The position numbers were made by a program, and so were the translations under genes. From the NCBI GenBank assembly GCA_955652845.1, contig CATPBY010000024.1:1-6066 (forward strand): DNA of 6,066 nucleotides, in the 5' to 3' direction. The stretch comes from an uncultured Terriglobales bacterium (GTDB lineage: Bacteria > Acidobacteriota > Terriglobia > Terriglobales > Acidobacteriaceae). Positions 1 to 5,539 of the stretch are shown in pieces. The first letter of the stretch is position 1. Every line of letters starts with the position of its first letter. The notes below the pieces were generated by a model. The model ran no database searches, had not been told where the DNA came from, and saw only the letters and a program-made list of their open reading frames with translations.

Positions 1-1
1 A

Positions 2-85
2 GACATCGGGTTACTGCTGGATTTCTGGCTGTGCCTGGCAGCTTACGGTGTAATCAAGGCGGTTGTTAATAAATGGAGAACTTGA
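2..85 (+). CDS. Possible C-terminal end of a membrane protein (partial)
   Basis: Reading from base 2 there is an open frame that enters from outside the window and stops at the TGA at 83-85. Its 27 visible residues contain a hydrophobic stretch (GLLLDFWLCLAAYGVIKAVV) followed by a basic end (NKWRT), which would suit a last transmembrane helix with a positive cytoplasmic tail. If real, the gene would converge on the secreted-protein gene to its right. The call is weak. The stretch is short, and the other two plus-strand frames are also open for 16 or more codons. The minus strand has a polar open frame of about 53 codons over roughly 11-172, with no ATG start. No family can be recognised from so little sequence. 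Confidence 0.25.
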   Translation, partial: DIGLLLDFWLCLAAYGVIKAVVNKWRT

Positions 86-227
86 TTCTTGAGAGCGTGG
101 ATTTTGATTGGTATTTGGCACCGTGACCTGCGCGCTGCTGCCTGAATCGACGCCGATACACTCAGAGTAGTTTTTCTATGCATTGCTTACGTGCAGACAT
201 CTTACGGGCACTCATCAGCTTCTGTGC

Positions 228-241
228 AGCAGAGCTCTGCT
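228..241. repeat. Perfect 14-bp palindrome
   Basis: The bases agcagagctctgct equal their own reverse complement with no spacer. The site lies 38 bp downstream of the secreted-protein stop codon, in otherwise featureless sequence. No T-run follows closely on either strand, so it does not look like an intrinsic terminator. A dimeric protein could bind it, but no partner is suggested by the context, and a chance palindrome cannot be excluded. Confidence 0.3.
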
Positions 242-278
242 CGTGGATTCTATTCTTCTAGCCTCAGGCGCAGCCGAT

Positions 279-1742
279 TTATCTAGCCGCCACAACGAAA
301 ACGTCACCGCGGCAATCCGTTCCGACGGTGCAAGCTGAAGAACCGGACTCTGAGCCCAGCGTGCCCATCCAATCGGAATTGAATATGAAAAACCGGCCAT
401 CCTGGGAAATCTGGCCAATGGCCTCTTTATCGATAAACCTGTGCGAGCGGGTCGTGATGAAAGTGTGAGCGAAGCGCGATACCGTGCCAGTGCCCACAGA
501 GATGGCAATAATTTCATTCTGCCAGGCAGTGGTAAACGGCGAATTTCTGGTCCAGCTCGAAGAGAAAAACGGCGTGCTATCGCCGGGGTCGGCATTGTTC
601 CATGAAGGGTGCTGGTCGATGGGCGGGGCAAAACCCAGAGGTAACACGTTGATCAGCGGCGTGAAGGCATTCAGGTTAGAGAAAGGCCGAAGATGAAACT
701 GGCCAAAAGGATCTCCGTCATTATTGGCCCAGTGCGAATACCCCAGGGTCCAGTGACCGCTGCAAAGCTGCTGTTGTCCCGCGCCACAAGCAGTCACGTT
801 CGTGGTACCCACCTCCCAGAAGTAGGGGCCGTTCGCGCATTTGCCAGAAAGGCAATGGGTGGGACCAAGAATTGCCCACCCGCTGTCCAAAGTCAGGTAC
901 GCGTCGTGCAGAGTGAATCTGTCTGTGGTGCTCATGGTCCCCGATTGTCCCCAGTCCGACGTGATGTCGCCAGTGAGCGTATTTAATACCGTGCAACCTT
1001 GGCCAACCGTGTATACAACGGCGTAGTTCCCGGTGCCCTGCAAGCCCTGGCTCGACAAGCCGAAAGCAAAGGCTCCATCGTTGGCACTTACTCCGCCGAA
1101 ATTCTCCCAGGCTGGTTTGAAGCCGGCGGGCAGGCAATGCGGGCTGGCCGCGAAATCGTAAATCAATTGCGGAGAGGGCGGCACGTTCCGATTGCTGAAG
1201 TCATATCGAAAAATTCGAGTGCCGCCAAGAACGTACAAATAGTTCGGATTTACACGGCTCCAGGAAAAGTGATTGCTGCTTACTGTCATCCCCCCTGTCT
1301 TTGGAAAATTGGCTACATACATACGCGCGACCTGCATTTGTGAGCTGTCGAAAGTCATGGGGTAGCCAGTGCCATTCGTGTCCTGTACAAAAAGCAGGCT
1401 GGAGTCCTTATTCCAGGTATTTGCGTTGGAACTCCCACCCGCCGAAGAATAGAAAGTTATATTCCTGGAGTGGGGGTTGAGGTAGGCATCGGTCACCCGT
1501 ACGATCGGATTCTGAAAATCGGGGTCGGTAACAGTGGTATTCACCCCACTCAGATTTCCCACGCTCGGAATAACATCCGGCAGGGGCGCTTTTCGCAGAT
1601 CGGTGCGTGAGCAGGGATATGTGGGCGGGCCGCATGATGCCGAGGCTGGAAGAGTTAGCCCTGGCGGGACGTTTTGTCCGCTGGCGGCGGCCGCGAATAA
1701 GAGGATGACCGCGAAGAATGGAAGCCGGCTGAGAATTCGCAT
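279..1742 (-). CDS. Secreted protein of unknown function, probable beta-propeller
   Basis: This 487-residue protein is probably exported. It starts with a short basic region (MRILSR), a hydrophobic core and small residues up to about AASG-Q23, which reads as a type I signal peptide. The ATG at 1742 was chosen because GGAG sits 9 nt upstream and the signal peptide begins cleanly there; an in-frame TTG at 1757 overlaps that GGAG. The mature part has recurring strand-turn-strand units typical of propeller blades: NTWNKDSSLLFVQDTNG (109-124 region), SWSRVNPNYLYVLGGTRIF (160-178) and ISQDGRFFIFNSDWMG (445-460). The last resembles the SPDG-type blade motif of TolB/PD40-like repeats. Ten cysteines, mostly in close pairs (37/44, 297/302, 319/327, 471/477), suggest disulfides outside the cytoplasm. 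It is rich in Asn, Ser, Thr, Trp and Gly. No catalytic motif was recognised. A polysaccharide-binding or lyase-like propeller is possible but unproven. Confidence 0.8.
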   Translation of the reverse strand: MRILSRLPFFAVILLFAAAASGQNVPPGLTLPASASCGPPTYPCSRTDLRKAPLPDVIPSVGNLSGVNTTVTDPDFQNPIVRVTDAYLNPHSRNITFYSSAGGSSNANTWNKDSSLLFVQDTNGTGYPMTFDSSQMQVARMYVANFPKTGGMTVSSNHFSWSRVNPNYLYVLGGTRIFRYDFSNRNVPPSPQLIYDFAASPHCLPAGFKPAWENFGGVSANDGAFAFGLSSQGLQGTGNYAVVYTVGQGCTVLNTLTGDITSDWGQSGTMSTTDRFTLHDAYLTLDSGWAILGPTHCLSGKCANGPYFWEVGTTNVTACGAGQQQLCSGHWTLGYSHWANNDGDPFGQFHLRPFSNLNAFTPLINVLPLGFAPPIDQHPSWNNADPGDSTPFFSSSWTRNSPFTTAWQNEIIAISVGTGTVSRFAHTFITTRSHRFIDKEAIGQISQDGRFFIFNSDWMGTLGSESGSSACTVGTDCRGDVFVVAAR

Positions 1743-1751
1743 ATATATGAT

Positions 1752-1755
1752 CTCC
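1752..1755 (-). promoter_or_regulatory. Ribosome-binding site of the secreted-protein gene
   Basis: GGAG on the minus strand lies 9 nt before the ATG at 1742. It decides the start: the longer reading from the TTG at 1757 would overlap this site and add five residues before the signal peptide. Confidence 0.6.
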
Positions 1756-1853
1756 AAGGATGACGCTTCTTCGGCCCTTGCAACCTAATTCGGATGGCAT
1801 GGGTTGAAAAGAGCTCAGAGGTGCATGCGAAGCAAAATAAAACCGGCAGGAGG

Positions 1854-1882
1854 TTTATAAGAACAGGACGTTTCTACAGCAA
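1854..1882 (-). promoter_or_regulatory. Possible sigma-70-type promoter for the secreted-protein gene
   Basis: On the minus strand TTGCTG (1882-1877) and TATAAA (1859-1854) are separated by 17 bp. The -10 matches consensus at five of six bases, the -35 at only three. Transcription would begin near 1847, leaving an untranslated leader of about 105 nt. The site lies immediately after the hairpin that could end the upstream transcript, which is a sensible arrangement. It is a pattern match only. Confidence 0.35.
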
Positions 1883-1904
1883 AAGTCGCGCTCAAACCGC
1901 GCGA
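1881..1904 (-). terminator. Possible intrinsic terminator of the receiver-protein gene
   Basis: On the minus strand TCGCGC (1904-1899) and GCGCGA (1891-1886) form a perfect six-base-pair stem around a seven-base loop, followed by CTTTT. It sits 67 nt after the stop codon of the receiver protein. The stem is GC-rich, but the T-run is short and interrupted from the stem by one C, so termination may be weak. Confidence 0.45.
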
Positions 1905-1971
1905 AAATGATGAAGAAGCATCGGCCCAATCAGGCAGGTGTTGCGAAGGGCTCATTACGGGCAGGCAGGTC

Positions 1972-3888
1972 TTACTTTTTCTTCTTTTTTTCTTTTTCTT
2001 TCTTATCGGTATTCATCTTCTTGACGATCTCTTCCATCAATTTAGGCTTCAATTCTGCGAGGACGCTGTCCACGATACTGGCAATCGCACTGGATTCAGC
2101 AACTCCCGTAGACTCCTCGGTCTCGGCAACAGAGGCATCTTCCTCTGCAGCAGTCGCTTCGGCCCGGCCTTCTTTTAGTTCGGCTGCAGCTGCGTCCGCG
2201 ATCTGGGTTGTCAATTGCGATCCCACGATCGATTCCCGAATCTGCTTCCAGTTCTGCCAGGCAGCAGCCAGTTCGGCTTCGCGTCGTTTTTCACCTGCGT
2301 CGGGCACTGGTCCAGTGATCTCCGCGGGCAATGCTGCAGTGGCACGCCCGATAGCCTCCCCAGCTTGGGAAGAATCGCCTGTGGTACTTGTACCTGCAGC
2401 AGCCGCGTAGGCTACTCCAATTGTGCTACCCAACATTGCGCTGCCGCTGTCGGATGGCGCGACGACCGCTGCGGCCGATGATTCGTTCGCGCTGGACACC
2501 GTCGCTTCGGATTCCGCCTGCTTACCGACGTTCTCCTCTGAACTTACGCTGGCTACTGCAGTGCCAAGAATGGCCCTGCCGGCGTCCGCTGCGGCGAAAG
2601 CGGCATAGGCTTTTTCCATCTCCTGTTGAAGGATGAGAGTACTTTCGTCTTCGGGTACCGGAATCGCTTCGGCAATCCACCGCGGACCGCCAGCTCTTTC
2701 CAGGACGGGCATCGTGGCGCTGGCCGCCCCCTGCGCTGCGCCAATAGTCATCCCTTCGATGTCCGGCGAAACCCCGGCCTCGACGTGCCCATTTCCTGGG
2801 GCCAACGACGCAATTGCCGCCATGACTTCAACGTCTGATGTCCACGACTTCTCTGCCAGCGCAGCAACCGGTTCGGTGGAACTGGTTTCTCCTGAATTTG
2901 CGTTGGCTGGCAGCCCTGGGGAATCGGTGGGCACAGACTCCTGTGACTTGGGCAATTCGTCCGTCTTAGCAGCTTCAACCCCCGCCGTTTCTGACGCAAA
3001 TGCAACTTCGGTTGGGTTGGGCTTAATTTCAGCGCCTGCCATGTCGGTAAGCTGAGTGGAGGCGAAAGTGGCAGCAACCAGCTCCCCGGGGGCTTCATCA
3101 CTGGCTGCGGAAGAGACGGCGGACCGAGATTCTGCTGCCTCATTTTTCGCTATGGCTTGTGTTTCCGGCGCCGCTTCCCGCAATTTACCTTCAAACGAAG
3201 CCGCCGCTGCGGTAATTGCAGCGATCTCTTCCGGCGTAATATCCGGCGGAAACCCAGCTCGTAGCGGGCTTTCCAGGTCCGGCTTTGGCTCGACTGGTTT
3301 CGATTCCTGGCTGCTCCCCCACCCCGGAATTACTGCGCTGGTCCCTTGTGACGGGACAGTTGGCGGTTCAGCCGGCTTAGCCGAAGGCGGCGGAATAGTA
3401 AGACGGTTTTTCCATCCCGTCTGCATATCGCCGAATGATTCCCCTGATTCCGATCCCGACTGCTCGACCGCAGCCAGGGCCTTGGCGAAGCGACCGGGCT
3501 TTTGCAGACCCTGCGGAACAATTTTGTCTTCGAGCTTGGTGAGTGCAGTAAGAAGTTCGCTGGCCTCGAACGGCTTAATGATGAAAGCATCGGCGCGCAC
3601 CCGGCGGGCCTCTTCCGGCTTGAACGGTTCCAACTTGCCCACCGTCAGCAGCACCGGAATTCGTGCGGTTTCGCGATTCTCCTTAACTCGCTGACAAACT
3701 TCCAGGCCACCGTAGCCCGGCATGTAGACGTCGAGCACGATCAAATCCGGTTTCTGTTCGGCGATCTTCTTGAGGGCCGCCGACCCGTTGTTAACCGTAA
3801 CTACTTCATAGCCGGCATCACTGAGGATTCTCCGGCCCATGTTTTGGGCAGTCACACTGTCGTCGGCGAGCAATATTCTTCGCGCCAA
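1972..3888 (-). CDS. Response-regulator receiver protein with long low-complexity region and Lys-rich tail
   Basis: The 638-residue protein begins with a complete receiver domain (about 3-122). The acidic pair D9-D10, phospho-acceptor D53 in LIVLDVYMPG, T82 and K105-P106 are all present, so it should accept phosphate from a histidine kinase. About 400 residues of Ala/Ser/Glu/Pro-rich, probably disordered sequence follow. They are interrupted by segments that look more ordered (213-241, and 400-442 with PRWIAEAIPVPEDES and MEKAYAAFAAAD). Near the end are a Trp-containing helix (AWQNWKQIRESIVGSQ, 543-558) and an amphipathic helix (ASIVDSVLAELKPKLMEEIV, 603-622), then an oligo-lysine tail. No DNA-binding, GGDEF, HD or kinase domain is visible. 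I chose the TTG at 3888 because AGGA lies 6 nt upstream and translation then starts directly at the domain (MARRILLADDS). The longer TTG start at 3948 adds 20 unstructured residues. Function is probably signalling or scaffolding, but its partner is unknown. Confidence 0.85.
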   Translation of the reverse strand: MARRILLADDSVTAQNMGRRILSDAGYEVVTVNNGSAALKKIAEQKPDLIVLDVYMPGYGGLEVCQRVKENRETARIPVLLTVGKLEPFKPEEARRVRADAFIIKPFEASELLTALTKLEDKIVPQGLQKPGRFAKALAAVEQSGSESGESFGDMQTGWKNRLTIPPPSAKPAEPPTVPSQGTSAVIPGWGSSQESKPVEPKPDLESPLRAGFPPDITPEEIAAITAAAASFEGKLREAAPETQAIAKNEAAESRSAVSSAASDEAPGELVAATFASTQLTDMAGAEIKPNPTEVAFASETAGVEAAKTDELPKSQESVPTDSPGLPANANSGETSSTEPVAALAEKSWTSDVEVMAAIASLAPGNGHVEAGVSPDIEGMTIGAAQGAASATMPVLERAGGPRWIAEAIPVPEDESTLILQQEMEKAYAAFAAADAGRAILGTAVASVSSEENVGKQAESEATVSSANESSAAAVVAPSDSGSAMLGSTIGVAYAAAAGTSTTGDSSQAGEAIGRATAALPAEITGPVPDAGEKRREAELAAAWQNWKQIRESIVGSQLTTQIADAAAAELKEGRAEATAAEEDASVAETEESTGVAESSAIASIVDSVLAELKPKLMEEIVKKMNTDKKEKEKKKKK

Positions 3889-3893
3889 GGCCT

Positions 3894-3900
3894 GTCCTTT
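3894..3900 (-). promoter_or_regulatory. Ribosome-binding site deciding the receiver-protein start
   Basis: AAAGGAC on the minus strand places AGGA 6 nt before the TTG at 3888, which is good spacing. No comparable site precedes the TTG at 3948. Confidence 0.6.
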
Positions 3901-3919
3901 AGGAGGGGAAGATAGCGTG

Positions 3920-3948
3920 AAGTTAACCGCTGCCCAATGGTAAGTCAA
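3920..3948 (-). promoter_or_regulatory. Possible promoter of the receiver-protein gene
   Basis: On the minus strand TTGACT (3948-3943, five of six matches to the -35 consensus) is followed after 17 bp by TAACTT (3925-3920, three of six). Transcription would start near 3913 and leave a leader of about 25 nt containing the ribosome-binding site. The TTG that would begin the longest reading of the gene lies within this -35 element, so both cannot be used at once. The weak -10 keeps confidence low. Confidence 0.35.
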
Positions 3949-3991
3949 TGAGAATAAGACAGTAATACGTTACTTGTGGACAGTCACGAGT

Positions 3992-4029
3992 GGGCGGACT
4001 AATCCTTCATCGGACAGCGGGGTCCGCCC
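3992..4029. repeat. GC-rich inverted repeat after the BamD-like gene
   Basis: GGGCGGAC (3992-3999) and GTCCGCCC (4022-4029) are perfect inverted repeats separated by 22 bp. A second CGGAC (4011-4015) could pair with the same right arm over a six-base loop, giving two mutually exclusive hairpins. The element begins 4 bp past the BamD-like stop codon. No T-run follows on the minus strand, so it is not a standard intrinsic terminator. It could protect the 3' end of the mRNA or slow transcription. Confidence 0.45.
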
Positions 4030-4033
4030 CATT

Positions 4034-5497
4034 TTAAAAAGGAACAACCTTTCGCAGTCCCTTCTTTTTCTTATGTTTGCTGGAGGAAGCAGTGTCGTCT
4101 TCCTGGGTCTGACTAGAGGATGAATCCGCATCTTTCCCATCGCCTGTGGCGGCTTGAGAGTTTCCTCCTGCTTGAATCTCATTCACTTGCTGGGGAGGCT
4201 GGGCAGTCTGGTCGCCATCGCTTGCGACATTGGGCTTGAGTTCATTCGGGTCGGCCGCGGGCGCCACCGGTTTCAACTCGTTGGCGTTCGGCGGCGCCGG
4301 CGGAGGCGCAGCAGAATTTGCGGCCGGCGCCGCAACATTGGCATTCGGAGCCACATCGGACCGCGGCGCGGGCTGGTCGGGCGGTGGCCCCCCCTGCCCA
4401 ACGGCTTCGACGGAAACAGAATTGTTGCCCAGCGATCCGGAACTATTACCTACCATCGCACGATTGGCCTGCTGTGCTACCTCGGTGGCACTGGTCATCT
4501 GGGGATTGACGAGGGTTGGTTCCCCGACCTTGGCCGCCGGAGCTGTGTCCGGATGCTTGGTGAATGTACTCATCACCTGCTTGTACATGGGAGTTATGCG
4601 GCGGCTCTCTTCTTCCGCTTTATTTTGGGCAATCGCAGCCTTGGTCGGCCGCGGCACGGGCTGGTGCAAAGCTTCGAGCCGTGCCTTGGCATCATCGACG
4701 CGGTCCATCATGGGATATCGGGTCAGGATCCGGGAGTAGGCGTCAGCCGCACGCTTGGTAAAATCTTCGATCATGCGCGATTTGGCCACTTCCTCTATCT
4801 TGCTGCGCGCTCGCAGCATTGTGATTTCGCCCTCGTAAGACTGTCCCAGCAAATACAAAGCCTCATCGACCTTGCTGTAGAGCGGATATTTGTCCGCCAG
4901 AGAACGAAGCCGCGCGATCGCCGCCGGATACGACTGGCGCAAATAGTAGAAGCGCCCGACGCGAAATTCACGCTCGGCAATCACTTCCTGTACTTCCCGC
5001 AGCCGCTGTTTGGCTTCGGGAACCAGTTTGCTGTCCGGAAATTGCTGGATCAGGCTGCGGTACTCCTCTTCCGCCCGGACCGCGTGGGTGTAGTCGCGGT
5101 CTGGCTTCTCCATCTCCTGATAGTGAATGTTGGCGATCTTGAGTTGAGCTTCGGCCGCCTCCTGCATGTTGGGAAAGAAAGTGATGAAGTCTTTGTACTC
5201 AACCTCTGCCTGGGCCAGCGAAGTGGAACCACCTTCTGCATACCAGGAATCGGCCACGGCCAGCTTGGCTCGGGCAATAAACTCGGAATCAGGATAGGTG
5301 TTGATCATGGTCTGGAGCGTAATCCGGGCCACGTCGAAGCGATTGTGCTTCATGGCATCCATGGCACGATCAAACAGTACCTTGTCCGGCTGCTTCGAAT
5401 CGATATTAGCGATTGGGTTATGGACTTTCTTATTGGTGCAGGCAACCGTGACACTTAACAGGGCCGCGAGAAGAATTGCCGTAATACGACCTGACAT
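4034..5497 (-). CDS. bamD: BamD-like outer-membrane assembly lipoprotein with long C-terminal extension
   Basis: BamD is the periplasmic lipoprotein that works with BamA to insert beta-barrel proteins into the outer membrane. This 487-residue copy has a short N-terminal hydrophobic segment ending in VTVAC20, read as a lipobox although Thr at -3 is not typical. Five TPR-like units follow: about 38-71 (ARITLQTMINTYPDS), 74-109 (EVEYKDFITFFP), 112-155 (EEEYRSLIQQFPDS), 173-206 (AIARLRSLADKYP) and 208-263 (DAYSRILTRYP). These match the usual BamD core of roughly 240 residues. Residues 280-487 are extra: Pro/Ala/Asn-rich, probably disordered, with NELKP twice (406-410 and 418-422), an acidic Ser/Asp patch and a basic end KHKKKKGLRKVVPF. 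The ATG at 5497 was chosen for the signal peptide, with GAGG 4 nt and AGGA about 12 nt upstream. A TTG at 5533 would add 12 residues before the signal peptide. The gene starts 42 bp after rpe, so co-transcription is likely. A general TPR lipoprotein is the alternative. Confidence 0.85.
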   Translation of the reverse strand: MSGRITAILLAALLSVTVACTNKKVHNPIANIDSKQPDKVLFDRAMDAMKHNRFDVARITLQTMINTYPDSEFIARAKLAVADSWYAEGGSTSLAQAEVEYKDFITFFPNMQEAAEAQLKIANIHYQEMEKPDRDYTHAVRAEEEYRSLIQQFPDSKLVPEAKQRLREVQEVIAEREFRVGRFYYLRQSYPAAIARLRSLADKYPLYSKVDEALYLLGQSYEGEITMLRARSKIEEVAKSRMIEDFTKRAADAYSRILTRYPMMDRVDDAKARLEALHQPVPRPTKAAIAQNKAEEESRRITPMYKQVMSTFTKHPDTAPAAKVGEPTLVNPQMTSATEVAQQANRAMVGNSSGSLGNNSVSVEAVGQGGPPPDQPAPRSDVAPNANVAAPAANSAAPPPAPPNANELKPVAPAADPNELKPNVASDGDQTAQPPQQVNEIQAGGNSQAATGDGKDADSSSSQTQEDDTASSSKHKKKKGLRKVVPF

Positions 5498-5539
5498 AAG
5501 ACCTCGAATTCCTTGGGTAGGGACGACTGCCAAAGTAAG

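Noticed and set aside
73..126. A 17-codon ATG-initiated plus-strand reading (MENLILESVDFDWYLAP)
   Set aside because: It is very short, overlaps the end of another possible frame, and has no ribosome-binding site or conserved feature.
11..172. A polar minus-strand open frame of about 53 codons at the left edge
   Set aside because: It has no ATG start, only a GTG partway in without a clear ribosome-binding site, and it is codon-aligned opposite the plus-strand hydrophobic reading. Neither can be preferred firmly, so only the plus-strand one is listed, at low confidence.
1976..2004. A T-rich tract on the plus strand that could suggest a terminator or phase-variable repeat
   Set aside because: On the coding (minus) strand it is a mixed AAA/AAG/GAA run encoding the Lys-rich tail. 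The longest uninterrupted homopolymer is seven bases and no GC-rich stem adjoins it in the right orientation.
1907..2410. A 167-codon plus-strand open frame with a Phe-rich hydrophobic segment
   Set aside because: The Phe run is the complement of the oligo-lysine codons of the receiver protein, and the remainder is its Ala/Ser-rich shadow.
3056..3694. A 212-codon plus-strand open frame opposite the receiver-protein gene
   Set aside because: It mirrors the Ala/Ser-rich receiver-protein sequence. Low-complexity GC-rich coding regions commonly leave the complementary frame open, and the receiver motifs establish the minus-strand reading.
4154..5458. A 434-codon open frame on the plus strand opposite the bamD-like gene
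   Set aside because: It is antisense to a gene with clear TPR and lipoprotein features. Its translation is Arg-rich with a run of seven consecutive Arg and no recognisable domain, as expected for the complement of Ala/Pro/Asn-rich codons.
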